Positions 45,258-55,468 of a stretch of DNA of 64,000 nucleotides are shown piece after piece. Numbering within the stretch: position 1 is the stretch's first letter; each line of letters opens with the position of its first letter. This stretch comes from Tuctoria greenei. Its lineage: Eukaryota > Streptophyta > Magnoliopsida > Poales > Poaceae. Location: contig JAYESD010000010.1 of assembly GCA_036927565.1 (NCBI GenBank), positions 115,164,866-115,228,865 of the forward strand. The letters run 5' to 3'. The notes under the pieces are model-generated. The model saw only the letters and a program-made list of their open reading frames with translations, was not told the DNA's origin and ran no database searches. The position numbers and the translations under genes are program-made.

Positions 45258-47399
45258 ATGTCGGACATGAAGGAAGTCCAGAAAATCAACACCCAGGAAG
45301 AAATGAACCATGACAAGCACCAAAAGCTAGAAAGGTATCTCGAAGCCATCCAAGACTTCGATGATGATGATGAGGAGACATTGGAGCTGAAAGCACTGCT
45401 CCGAAAGAAAGCACTTTCCAAAGGGAAAGCTAAAGTTGAAGAAAAGAAGAAGGGGAGTAGTCACACCGACTACTCCCGATATCCTTTTAATTATGACCGT
45501 TTAAATTCTAACAGCAGTCATTATCTATCTATTCCTCTCGGAAAAGCCCCACACTTCGATGGGAGTGATTACTCCATGTGGAGGCAAAACATGAAGATGC
45601 ACTTGATTTCCCTTAACCCAAGTTTATGGCATATTGTGTGCACAGGAATAAACATCCCTGATGACGATGAAGAACTCACGCCAAGTCAAGAGCAAGCCAT
45701 CCACAGGAATGCCCAAGCCGCAGCCGTTATCACCTCATCTCTAAGTAGAGATGAATTCACAAAGGTGGACGGATTGGAAATTGCCAAAGAAATCTGGGAC
45801 ACGCTACAGACAGCACATGAAGGTGACCGGCATGTGCGGGAGGCAAAGATTGAAATGATTGAAGGCGAACTAGGAAGGTTCGCGATTGAGGAAGATGAAT
45901 CCCCCCAGGACATGTACAACAGACTAAAGACTCTTGTGAACAAGGTTCGATCGTATGGTAGCAAAAAATGGAATGATCACGAGGTTGTGAAGCTCATCCT
46001 TAGAGCCTTTATGCCTCGCAATGTCACACTCTGTTCTATGATCCGAGAAAGTCCTGGATACAAGAAAATGACTCCTGATGAACTGCTCGGCAAAATCATC
46101 AACTTTGAGATGATGGAGAAGCAAGCCAAGCATGTCAAAGAAATAGCTGACCTCACATCGGCCAAGAAGAAGGGAGTTGCCTTAAAATCCACACTCAAAC
46201 CTCTATCCAAAGAAGCAAAAGAAGCTCAGTTTGAGGAGGACAGCGATGATGAAAGCAGCGAGCTGGACGAAGAAGATATGATTCTGTTCATGAAGAAATT
46301 CAAAAGAATTATGAAGAAAAGACAAGGAGCAAAATCAAGTGAAGGAAGATACAAGGAGAAGACAAAACCGAAGATGAGGCGGGCATGCTATAATTGTGGT
46401 GAGTACAATCACTTCATAGTTGATTGCCCATATGAGGACAACAAGAAGAAGAGTAAAGAATCCAAGCCTCAACCGAAAAAGTTCTTCAAGAAGAAGAAAC
46501 AAGCTGAACAAGCACACATCGGAAAGGAGTGGGACTCAAACGATGAGTCCTCATCGTCCGATGAAGAAGAAATGGCTAGCATAGCCATTGAAAGCATGCC
46601 CAAGAAACTCACACTCTTCCCCACGCTCGGTGCAAAGAAGGCAAATGGAACTTGCCTCATGGCTAAGGAAGGTAAACGCAAGGTAAACATCAAAACTCCT
46701 TCTTCGCATTCTTACTCAAGTGATGATGATCTAGATAGTGATGATGAAGACATGCTAATTGGTTTAGATAGAAAAACTGCTGCAAAAATGAAATTCTTGC
46801 TTAACCAACTTGTTGAGAAGGAAGAGCTGATTGATCGTCAAGAAGACATGATTATCTCCCAAAAGGAGAAGCATGTCGAACTTGACAATCTTCTAGTTCT
46901 TGAAAAGGAGAAAAATCACACACTAGAGCTTGAGCTAGCTTCAAGCAAGAAAACTTGCTTGGAGTTAACCAAATCAAATGTTGCAATCAAGAATCAGCTT
47001 GATGACCAAATCAAGGTCAACAAGATCCTTGAAGTGCAGGTTGAGTCACTCAAGCTTAGTAAACCTTCCTCCTCTTCAACCCTACCTTCTCAACCCACTT
47101 TAACTAATATCGCTCATGTTTGCAAATATGATAAAACTAACATCAGGTTGAAGGAAAACCCTACCTCCACGAAGGACAAAAATCCTACCCAATGTATAAT
47201 ATTTGACAAGGAGAGGATCAACTATGCACGTAGTGCATATTTGGTCCAAAGACCTCCAAATGTCAAATATGGCATTGGTTACTCTTGTGATGGAAAGCAA
47301 AAAGCTGGAAATCATAAGAATGACAAGGGAAGGATCACCTTTGTGAAGGGAGGACCCTCACAACCTGGTAACTCGAAAACTAAAAATCTGAACTCATGA
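45258..47399 (+). CDS. gag: Copia gag polyprotein of E
   Basis: The first ATG after the primer site (45258, MSDMKEVQKINTQEEMNHDK) opens 713 codons. An acidic and basic N-terminus leads to the gag core (PLGKAPHFDGSDYSMWRQNM near residue 93; UBN2-like HEGDRHVREAKIEMIEGELG near 190). An acidic segment and the CCHC knuckle CYNCGEYNHFIVDCP near residue 377 follow, then a second Asp/Ser/Lys-rich part with coiled coil (KEELIDRQEDMIISQKEKH). It ends with KGGPSQPGNSKTKNLNS. A gag of over 700 residues is normal for the SIRE lineage. It forms the particle and binds RNA. No damage is seen. Confidence 0.92.
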   Translation: MSDMKEVQKINTQEEMNHDKHQKLERYLEAIQDFDDDDEETLELKALLRKKALSKGKAKVEEKKKGSSHTDYSRYPFNYDRLNSNSSHYLSIPLGKAPHFDGSDYSMWRQNMKMHLISLNPSLWHIVCTGINIPDDDEELTPSQEQAIHRNAQAAAVITSSLSRDEFTKVDGLEIAKEIWDTLQTAHEGDRHVREAKIEMIEGELGRFAIEEDESPQDMYNRLKTLVNKVRSYGSKKWNDHEVVKLILRAFMPRNVTLCSMIRESPGYKKMTPDELLGKIINFEMMEKQAKHVKEIADLTSAKKKGVALKSTLKPLSKEAKEAQFEEDSDDESSELDEEDMILFMKKFKRIMKKRQGAKSSEGRYKEKTKPKMRRACYNCGEYNHFIVDCPYEDNKKKSKESKPQPKKFFKKKKQAEQAHIGKEWDSNDESSSSDEEEMASIAIESMPKKLTLFPTLGAKKANGTCLMAKEGKRKVNIKTPSSHSYSSDDDLDSDDEDMLIGLDRKTAAKMKFLLNQLVEKEELIDRQEDMIISQKEKHVELDNLLVLEKEKNHTLELELASSKKTCLELTKSNVAIKNQLDDQIKVNKILEVQVESLKLSKPSSSSTLPSQPTLTNIAHVCKYDKTNIRLKENPTSTKDKNPTQCIIFDKERINYARSAYLVQRPPNVKYGIGYSCDGKQKAGNHKNDKGRITFVKGGPSQPGNSKTKNLNS

Positions 47400-47670
47400 A
47401 AATCGGACTAGTCCGGTTGTGGTCCGGACAAGTCCGGTCATCCGGACAAGTCCGGTCACACAGACTAGTCCGACCCATAATCAACAGCAACTTCTGTTTA
47501 AAACATTTGATGCATCCTATGTTTTAATGAAAAATAATGTTGGTAAAGTGTATGCTTATTATGCTGGGCCACGCCATGGGAACACAAAATCCCATGTGTG
47601 GGTGCCCAAATGTATTGTCACTAACCTCCAAGGACCCAAGCAAGCTTGGGTACCTAAAACCAAGGCGTAA
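47392..47670 (+). other. Linker frame between gag and pol of E
   Basis: A third frame is open here. It overlaps the gag stop (TGA 47397) and the start of the pol frame. The first 25 codons are RTSPV-type repeats made by the palindromes (47405-47475). Then comes sequence conserved in SIRE-type elements, HVWVPKCIVTNLQGPKQAWV, ending TAA at 47668. Because E is otherwise intact, this seems to be the real layout, implying recoding or splicing between gag and pol. Confidence 0.65.
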
Positions 47671-50600
47671 TTTGTTTTTGCAGGCCTACTCCTCCGGTGG
47701 ATCCAAATGGGTGCTAGACAGTGGATGCACCAACCACATGACCGGAGAAAGGAAGATGTTTGTGGAGTATGAAGTGAACCAGGACCCAAACGAAGGCATC
47801 TACTTTGGGGATAACAGTCAAGGAAGGGTCCTCGGTACCGGTAAAATTGCAATATCCTCTGAACATACTCTTTCGCACGTTTTACACGTTGAATCTTTAG
47901 ATTATAACCTGCTGTCCATATCTCAGTTATGTGACAAAGGTTATAATTGCCTGTTTACTAACGAGGGTGTGACCGTCTCAAGGAGAAGTCATGGTTCCAT
48001 TGCATTCAAGGGTATGTTAAAGGGAAAGCTTTATCTTGTTGACTTCAACAAGGATGAAGCCGAACTCGACACATGCTTGATTGCAAAAACCAACATGGGT
48101 TGGCTGTGGCATAGACGGCTAGCACATGTTGGTATGAGGAACCTTCAAAAACTCCTCAAGGGCGATCACATCCGAGGTTTGAAAGATGTTGTTTTTGAGA
48201 AAGACAGGCCTTGTAGCGCGTGCCAAGCAGGAAAGCAAGTTGGAGCACAACATCCCGCAAAGAACATCATGACCACGACAAGACCGCTCGAACTACTTCA
48301 TATGGACCTCTTCGGTCCAATTGCTTACATAAGCATAGGCGGTAACAAATACGGTTTAGTTATTATTGACGATTTTTCCCGCTTCACTTGGGTGTTCTTT
48401 TTGCATGACAAGTCAGAAACACAAGGAACACTCAAGAAATTCTTCAAGCGAGCGCAGAACGAGTTCTCACTATCAATCAAGAGTATTCGGAGCGACAATG
48501 GCACGGAGTTCAAAAACATACAAGTGGAGGAGTACCTTGATGAGGAAGGAATCAAGCACGAATTCTCAGCGCCATACTCTCCACAACAAAACGGAGTTGC
48601 CGAAAGGAAGAATCGAACGCTCATAGAGATGGCAAGAACAATGCTCGATGAATACAAGACTTCGGATCGATTTTGGGCGGAAGCAATCAACACCGCCTGC
48701 CATGCCACAAATCGACTCTATCTTCATCGACTACTAAAGAAGACCCCCTATGAGCTACTCACCGGTAACAAACCGAACATTTCATATTTTCGAGTTTTCG
48801 GTTCTCCTTGCTATATTTTGAACAAGAAGCCCAGGACCTCAAAGTTCGCTTCGAAGTCCGATGAAGGTTTCTTGCTTGGTTATGATTCGAACACTTACGC
48901 CTATCGTGTGTTCAACAAGGCCTCCGGACTTGTTGAAGTGGCACGTGACGTAGTGTTCGATGAAACTAATGGCTCCCAAAAGGAGCAAGTTGATCAATGT
49001 GAATTAGGTAATGAGGAAGCCCCCTATCAAGCAATAAAGAGGATGGCCCTAGGCGAAGTACGACCACAAGAGACATTGACACAAATACAAGAGGAAAGTG
49101 AACCACAAGAGGAGATCAACAATCAAGGGAGAGCCTCGATACAAGATCAATCACAAGAATATGAACATGATCAACAAATCATTGAGGACAACAACTCAGG
49201 GGGAGAAGAAGATGATCACCAACATACGATCCCCCAAGTGCCACACCCAAGAGTGCACCAATGCATTCAAAGGGATCATCCAATCGACAACATCATCGGC
49301 GACATCCAAAAAGGAGTAACCACTAGATCTCGTATAGCAAATTTTTGTGAACATTACTCGTTTGTCTCCTTTTTGGAACCCCGCAGGACTGAGGATGCAT
49401 TAAAGGATCCGGACTGGGTGGTGGCAATGCAAGAAGAGTTGAACAATTTCAAGAGAAACGAGGTTTGGGAACTTGTGGAAAGACCCAATGCAAACATTGT
49501 CGGCACAAAGTGGGTCTTCCGCAACAAACAAGATGAACACGGGGTGGTGACAAGAAACAAGGCACGACTTGTGGCCAAAGGTTACTCACAAGTCGAAGGT
49601 TTGGATTTTGATGAGACCTTTGCTCCAGTAGCTAGGCTTGAATCAATTAGAATATTACTTGCATATGCTACTCACCATGATTTCAAGCTGTACCAAATGG
49701 ACGTAAAAAGCGCCTTCCTCAACGGACCGATCAAGGAAGAGGTGTACGTGGAGCAACCACCCGGATTTGAAGACGAAGAGTTCCCCGACCACGTGTATAA
49801 ACTGCGTAAGGCTCTCTATGGCCTCAAACAAGCTCCTAGAGCTTGGTATGAGTGTCTTAGAGATTTTTTAATTGATAATGGCTTTCAAATTGGCAAAGTA
49901 GATTATACACTATTCACGAAAAATCTGAATAATGATCTTTTCATTTGCCAAATCTATGTTGATGATATAATTTTTGGATCAACTAATCAATCTTTCTGTG
50001 AAGAGTTTAGTAAAATTATGACAGACAGATTTGAAATGTCAATGATGGGAGAATTAAAGTACTTCTTGGGATTCCAAGTGCGGCAACAAAGGGAAGGAAC
50101 GTTCATAAGCCAAACCAAGTACACGCAGGACATCCTCAAGAAGTTTGGCATGGACAAGGCAAAGCCCATTAAGACTCCCATGGCAACGAATGGTCACTTG
50201 GATCTCAATGAAGATGGACCGAGTGTCGACCAAAAGGTATATCGCTCTATGATTGGATCTTTACTTTACTTATGTGCATCTAGGCCAGACATTATGTTGA
50301 GTGTATGTTTGTGTGCAAGATTTCAAGCCAACCCTAAGGAATGTCATTTGACAGCCGTAAAGAGAATCCTAAGATATTTAGTTCATACACCCAACCTTGG
50401 TCTTTGGTACCCAAAAGGTTCAAAATTCAATCTCATTGGGTATTCCGATGCAGATTATGCCGGGTGCAAAGTTGATAGAAAAAGCACTTCTGGCACTTGC
50501 CAATTCCTAGGAAGATCCTTAGTTTCTTGGTCATCCAAGAAACAGAATTCCATTGCATTATCCACAGCCGAAGCGGAGTATGTTGCAGCCGGGAGTTGTT

Positions 50601-50908
50601 GTGCACAACTCCTTTGGATGCGACAAACTCTAAGGGATTACGGTTACAATATGAACCGTATTCCTCTTCTTTGTGACAATGAGAGTGCCATTAAAATAGC
50701 CCACAATCCAGTTGAGCACTCTAGAACTAAACACATTGACATAAGACACCATTTCTTGAGAGACCATTCCATGAAAGGAGACATATCCATCTCTCATGTC
50801 AACACCCAAAAACAATTGGCCGACATATTCACCAAGCCACTTGATGAAAAACGTTTTTGCGAACTCCGAAATGAGCTAAACATCCTTGATTCTCGGAGTG
50901 TGGCTTGA
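47537..50908 (+). CDS. pol: Copia pol polyprotein of E (PR-IN-RT-RH)
   Basis: The 1123 open codons run from 47537; the first ATG may not be the real start, and homology begins near 47676. Protease: WVLDSGCTNHMTGE (active site near residue 61). Integrase: HRRLAHVGM and CSACQAGKQ zinc site (190-230), first Asp in LHMDLFGP (about 255), second Asp in IRSDNGTEF (about 320), Glu in GVAERKNRTL (about 354). RT: YQMDVKSAFLNG (about 718) and YVDDIIFGS (about 806). RNase H: GYSDADYAGC (about 970), STAEAEYVAAG (about 1008), CDNESAIKIAHNP (about 1046). It ends ELNILDSRSVA. All catalytic residues are present. SIRE/Maximus by sequence. Confidence 0.95.
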   Translation: MLVKCMLIMLGHAMGTQNPMCGCPNVLSLTSKDPSKLGYLKPRRNLFLQAYSSGGSKWVLDSGCTNHMTGERKMFVEYEVNQDPNEGIYFGDNSQGRVLGTGKIAISSEHTLSHVLHVESLDYNLLSISQLCDKGYNCLFTNEGVTVSRRSHGSIAFKGMLKGKLYLVDFNKDEAELDTCLIAKTNMGWLWHRRLAHVGMRNLQKLLKGDHIRGLKDVVFEKDRPCSACQAGKQVGAQHPAKNIMTTTRPLELLHMDLFGPIAYISIGGNKYGLVIIDDFSRFTWVFFLHDKSETQGTLKKFFKRAQNEFSLSIKSIRSDNGTEFKNIQVEEYLDEEGIKHEFSAPYSPQQNGVAERKNRTLIEMARTMLDEYKTSDRFWAEAINTACHATNRLYLHRLLKKTPYELLTGNKPNISYFRVFGSPCYILNKKPRTSKFASKSDEGFLLGYDSNTYAYRVFNKASGLVEVARDVVFDETNGSQKEQVDQCELGNEEAPYQAIKRMALGEVRPQETLTQIQEESEPQEEINNQGRASIQDQSQEYEHDQQIIEDNNSGGEEDDHQHTIPQVPHPRVHQCIQRDHPIDNIIGDIQKGVTTRSRIANFCEHYSFVSFLEPRRTEDALKDPDWVVAMQEELNNFKRNEVWELVERPNANIVGTKWVFRNKQDEHGVVTRNKARLVAKGYSQVEGLDFDETFAPVARLESIRILLAYATHHDFKLYQMDVKSAFLNGPIKEEVYVEQPPGFEDEEFPDHVYKLRKALYGLKQAPRAWYECLRDFLIDNGFQIGKVDYTLFTKNLNNDLFICQIYVDDIIFGSTNQSFCEEFSKIMTDRFEMSMMGELKYFLGFQVRQQREGTFISQTKYTQDILKKFGMDKAKPIKTPMATNGHLDLNEDGPSVDQKVYRSMIGSLLYLCASRPDIMLSVCLCARFQANPKECHLTAVKRILRYLVHTPNLGLWYPKGSKFNLIGYSDADYAGCKVDRKSTSGTCQFLGRSLVSWSSKKQNSIALSTAEAEYVAAGSCCAQLLWMRQTLRDYGYNMNRIPLLCDNESAIKIAHNPVEHSRTKHIDIRHHFLRDHSMKGDISISHVNTQKQLADIFTKPLDEKRFCELRNELNILDSRSVA

Positions 50909-51889
50909 AAAGTTGCATACCTGTATGATTGCTTCAAAATATTGATTGAATTGTGAAAATTTTTCCTCCCCATTTTTCTCTCGAAAAACTATGTCAATTA
51001 TTAGATCTTGATGAATTTTTGATCATAGTATGATTGTTGTTTGCTTACTGATCAAATTCATCAGGATTATTTGAATTGTTTTGTCTCTTCCCTCAATTAT
51101 TGGACCTTCAAATATATATGAATGGGCTATGCTTTCTCTCCTGGTGACCACGGACTAGTCCGTGGTTACCCGGACTAGTCCGCCCTTGCAGACTAGTCCG
51201 CAGTGTGCCGGTTAGGCCGGACTAGTCCGACAGACCACGGACTAGTCCGATTTAGGTTTCTGGAGGACTTCGGACTAGTCCGGTCCTGTCCGGACTTGTC
51301 CGATTTTTCGTGTCCATAACCCTAGCCGCCACCAAACCCTAATCTCTTCACCCCACACTCTCCTCCAAGCTTTCTCTCTCTTGCGCTCGAGCTCCCAAGG
51401 TGAATCCTTGATTCCTCCGTCGAAAAACCTCAAACTTGGGCGGAGATTAAGCTTGAAGACTCGGGGATTGAAGTTAGCGGACAAGTCCGGCCTCCAACCC
51501 CCACATTTTCAAGCTTCCTCGGATTTCTTGGTAAATTTTCCTCAAACCCTAAGAAATCTCAAATTTCTTCATTGCTTATCGTTTGGCCTAGCATTCTTCA
51601 CTAGTTGCATGACCAGTTGATGTACTATGTGTATGCTAGACTAGCTATCTCATTAGGGATCAATTTTTATCCAGTTTGTTAGGTTTTTGCTGATGAACAC
51701 CGGACTAGTCCGGTCCAGGTACGGACAAGTCCGGCCCCCCCCGGACTAGTCCGTGCCTGAGCACCGGACAAGTCCGATGTTTCTGAACCAAAACCTAATT
51801 CTTTAATTCCCTATTGCCTTCCATTGCCATCTTACCTCACAAATACCTTGTATAACTTGTCTTTTCTCTTGATCACTCATTCTCAGATC
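50909..51889 (+). other. Spacer between pol and third ORF, palindrome-rich
   Basis: About 980 bp without coding signal. Around 51148-51310, 51478-51490 and 51697-51780 it holds about a dozen CGGACTAGTCCG-type palindromes. The last part (51860-51888) is pyrimidine-rich and ends TTCTCAG just before the ORF3 ATG, like a 3' splice site. That would fit a spliced mRNA for ORF3. Confidence 0.6.
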
Positions 51890-53452
51890 ATGTCGAGCTC
51901 CGACAATGAAATCTCCGATTTCGAGGCCGAGTTGGACCACGAGGTGGCACCTCGGCCCTCGACGGGTCTTGGCAAGAAACGCCAAGAGAGACCCTCCGAG
52001 CCTGCTCCCTCACCTCCTCAGGTTCGGAGGAAGGTGTGTGTCAAGAAAGCCGCCTCCAAGGCTGCTCCTTCGTCAAATGGCCCTCGCCAAGCTAAAGGAA
52101 AAGGCAAGGGGGTTGCCACAGGGCCTGTTGGGCCTCTAAAGCTACATACTCCCAGAGAAGGGGTCCGGGACCCCAATGAGGAGAGATTCAATGGCAAGGG
52201 CAGTGATGTGGCCATGAAGCTGAGAAGTGTGGATTACTATGCAAGGCCCAAGCAAGCAGCAGATGGCAGATTTTGGTCAAACTTCCATGCTGACTTCTAC
52301 AAGCTTGTCTACTTGCCGATGAAGACCCCGGTGGTGCGCAGTCAATGGATTGACTGGGCCCACCTTGAGAAGAGGAAATGTGCAGCTTTTGATGAAGTGA
52401 TACAAGCTGCAGAGAGACATGGGCTGAAGGATTTGCTTGCCTTCAGATATAATTGGAATGATGAAGTGATTGCACAATTCTATGCAACGTGCCACTTCTC
52501 AGGTGAAGAGGAAGAAAGTGTGACTTGGATGACTCATGGATCCAAGTATTCCATCACTCAAGAAGAGTTTGCCCGCCTGCTGCATCTTGACTCCGAGGAA
52601 TATGACCACCTCATTATCCACAACATTGGGGTCATTGAGAGGGATGGAATGCAATTCATGTATGAGCCCTCCTCCAAGTTTGTTCCCCCCTCCACAAAGA
52701 ACATGAAGCCTTTCTTTGTGGTCCTCAACAGAGTCCTCAGGAAGACGATTGCTCCCAAGGATGGTGATGCAGGGAGTGTGCAAGGCTACCTCCGGACCCT
52801 GATGAAGGTCATCAGCAAGAAAAGGCAATTTGATGTTGCAGACTATATCTGGAATGATATGGTCAATATCTCGAGCACCCCCAACCGATCCTGTGGCTAT
52901 GCCCCTTACTTGATGTTCATGATTGAGAAGGTCACAGGGATCGAGTTTGTGAAGGATGTGGAGCACACTCCACTGAGGCCTCAGAAGCCTCAGTCCGTGA
53001 GTGTCCAGGCTGCTCCATCGCCGGCCTCAAGCCCCGAGGTGCCGGCAAGGCAAGGAGAAGCTGCTAGGGCTACTCCTCCCTCCAGGGAAGCCCCTCAGAA
53101 AGGATCCGCCAGTGGGATCCTCAAGTACCTGGCTGCAATCTTCTCCTCCTGCAAGAAAACTGAAGTGAAGCTTCACAAGCTAAATCAAAAGAGGAAGGAA
53201 GACATGAAGTACATAAAAGCAAATGTGAAGCAGCTGAGTGAGAAGCTGGAGATCAATCCAATTGGATCTCCAGCAATTTCTGAAGATTCTGATCCAAACA
53301 TCACCGAGCTCAGCCCCTTGACCCCTTCCGAGCTTGCCTATTTTGGCATTGGGGGCTCGAGCAGCTCCGCTCCTCCTCCTACCTCTCAACCTCGTCAAGC
53401 CGAAAGCGATGAAGATGATGAAGACGACGAGAGGACTGACAGCGAAGAGTGA
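51890..53452 (+). CDS. Third ORF of E, in envelope-like position
   Basis: 520 codons from ATG 51890 (MSSSDNEISDFEAELDHEVA); an in-frame ATG at 51824 is less likely because of the splice-like TTCTCAG between them. A basic, Pro-rich N-terminus (residues 20-80) leads to a folded part (WSNFHADFYKLVYLP near 128; VTWMTHGSKYSITQEEFARL near 212; DGDAGSVQGYLRTLMKVISK near 290). This resembles the 'putative plant transposon protein' family (PF20167). A Ser/Pro linker, a coiled coil near 425-458 and an acidic tail follow. I see no signal peptide or membrane helix, so the usual env-like label is doubtful. Its role is unknown. Confidence 0.85.
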   Translation: MSSSDNEISDFEAELDHEVAPRPSTGLGKKRQERPSEPAPSPPQVRRKVCVKKAASKAAPSSNGPRQAKGKGKGVATGPVGPLKLHTPREGVRDPNEERFNGKGSDVAMKLRSVDYYARPKQAADGRFWSNFHADFYKLVYLPMKTPVVRSQWIDWAHLEKRKCAAFDEVIQAAERHGLKDLLAFRYNWNDEVIAQFYATCHFSGEEEESVTWMTHGSKYSITQEEFARLLHLDSEEYDHLIIHNIGVIERDGMQFMYEPSSKFVPPSTKNMKPFFVVLNRVLRKTIAPKDGDAGSVQGYLRTLMKVISKKRQFDVADYIWNDMVNISSTPNRSCGYAPYLMFMIEKVTGIEFVKDVEHTPLRPQKPQSVSVQAAPSPASSPEVPARQGEAARATPPSREAPQKGSASGILKYLAAIFSSCKKTEVKLHKLNQKRKEDMKYIKANVKQLSEKLEINPIGSPAISEDSDPNITELSPLTPSELAYFGIGGSSSSAPPPTSQPRQAESDEDDEDDERTDSEE

Positions 53453-53887
53453 AGCCCTAGGATCTTTCTCTCTCTCTCTTTTTGGTGTCTTGATGCCAAA
53501 GGGGGAGAGATTGAGGGGGAGTCTCTAAGCTTTAGCTGAATAGGATGCGAGGAGAGAGCTATCTGTTTTTATTGTAATTGTATTTGCTTAACTCTCGTTT
53601 CATATCATGTTTGGTCCTGTGATGAATTGCTAAATTAATTTGTAAGTGTGTGATGAAATCTGAGCTTTTGCTCCTGAAGTGCCATATTCACTTGATATTA
53701 GTTGGTAAATGAAAATTCTGTCATTCTTAATGCAATCATGCTCTTAGAATGCATCCCACCATAAAGAATGCACATATGAATAATTACCTTGTTGCCTGAT
53801 GCATTTTTGAGTCATATGTGCATACTTTATGAAAATCTCATTTTATACCTCATTTTGTGAAATCTCAATTGGTTGTCATCAATCACC
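53453..53887 (+). other. 3' untranslated region of E
   Basis: This AT-rich stretch from the ORF3 stop to the purine tract contains GGGGGAGAGATTGAGGGGGA at 53501-53520, a possible secondary purine tract. No coding signal. Confidence 0.5.
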
Positions 53888-53901
53888 AAAAAGGGGGAGA
53901 T
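53888..53901 (+). promoter_or_regulatory. Polypurine tract of E
   Basis: AAAAAGGGGGAGAT ends at the LTR start TGAAAG. Confidence 0.88.
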
Positions 53902-55463
53902 TGAAAGTGCATCTAGGACTCCCTTGTGGGTTTTGGATGATTTATGACAAGCAATTGGGATCCTAATCCGTTTGTTGAGATGAATGCAGGAAGATGCTGG
54001 AAAATGAGTAAAATGCCAAAAAGTGGGAAATTAAGAAGGAGAATGAATTTGAGCTCAAGAAGAAGAAATTAGTAGATTAGTATGTATGGAGTGTGTTAAG
54101 GAAACACACCCAAGAGCTCAATCTCACTTTATCACACACACACAATGCACAAAACCATACAGGACCGGACTAGTCCGATATCAACCGGACTAGTCCGATA
54201 TCACATTCTGCACAAGATCGGACAAGTCCGGTCCCCACCGGACTAGTCCGATATCTTTCTGTTCCACTTCGGACTAGTCCTCCCCAGTGCGGACTAGTCC
54301 TCAACACAATGCACAAGTCACTAGATCGGACAAGTCCGGTCACTACCGGACTAGTCCGATTCCCTTTCTGATCCACTTCGGACAAGTCCGGTGACTACAC
54401 GGACTAGTCCGATTTACACTCTGTTCTAAATCGGACAAGTCCTCCAAGTGCGGACTTGTCGTTCAAAACACTTAGGGTTTCACAGGTCCGGACAAGTCCG
54501 ATGTCAACCGGACAAGTCCGAAGATTTCCAGCAACGAAATCGGACAAGTCCGTTTTGTTAATCGGACTAGTCCGATATTCCTGGACACCTAGGGTTTGCT
54601 TCACTCAGCACACCGGACTAGTCCGATCTCCACCACGGACTAGTCCGATCTTTCTAAACCCTAACGGTAATGTCTAGAAACCCCATATAAATAGAGGTGG
54701 ATGGCCCACTTTTAATCTCTCTCGAACCCTAGCGCCGTCACACCTCCCAAGAGACTCAAAAACCATCTCTCTCCACGAAGTTGAGTGCAAAATCGATCAA
54801 TCTTTTGAAGATCACTTGTAGATCATTGGAGAGGCACTTTGCACACGATTGAGCTCTTGGTTTGAATCTCTAACACACTCTTGCATCTCAATTGTATATT
54901 TCGAAGTGTGTTATTGGTGGTTTTGAAACTTGTAATCAAGGGAGCTCTCAACTTGTGAGATCGCCCCTTCAACTTGGTGATTTACCCCTGTGTGATTAGT
55001 GGAAGAGGATTGGCCTTCGTGGCGATCCGACGAGGGAAGGGTTGGTAAAGACCCGGTCCTTTTGTGGGCTCCTCAACGTGGACGTAGGCTGCCTTCGTGG
55101 TAACCGAACCACGGGATAAATCTTGTGTCTTGTTCGTTTGTGTTCATCATTCTAGTTGATCAACATTATCTAGGGTTTGATTCATTTTGTTGAATTGAAG
55201 TTAAATAGTGAACAAGAATCATACTTGCAATAAAACTTAACATACAACTATTGAACTGTCATTATAGTTTATATTTCCGCTGCAAACGACAACGAAACAA
55301 TCAAATTGACCTAACTTGATCAACCTAGCCCGTGAAATCCGGACTAGTCCGCACTTTACCGGACTAGTCCGATATATCTGGATTTAACCTTTTTGTTGAA
55401 GTGCTACAGGAACCGAAAAAATTCAAGAAGGCCTATTCACCCCCCCCTCTAGGCCTACATTCA
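53902..55463 (+). repeat. 3' LTR of E
   Basis: 1562 bp, nearly identical to the 5' LTR by eye: one T to A change in the AGTATGTATGG segment near 54080 and one extra C near 55440. It is followed by TTAAT. The TATA box is at 54686-54694. Confidence 0.97.
54686..54694 (+). promoter_or_regulatory. TATA box of E 3' LTR
   Basis: TATAAATAG, same context as at 44429. If active, it could drive read-out transcription into F and G. Confidence 0.65.
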
Positions 55464-55468
55464 TTAAT

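Larger units (their letters stand above)
43645..55463 (+). mobile_element. E: young full-length SIRE/Maximus-type Copia
   Basis: 11,819 bp with LTRs 43645-45205 and 53902-55463 and the target duplication TTAAT (43640-43644, 55464-55468). Order: LTR, initiator-Met primer site, gag, pol (PR-IN-RT-RH), a third ORF, purine tract, LTR. By eye the LTRs differ by one substitution (near 43830) and one extra C near the 3' end. That implies insertion in the recent past, on the order of tens of thousands of years if plant LTR rates near 1.3e-8 per site per year apply. All three long ORFs are open, so it may be active. Confidence 0.95.
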
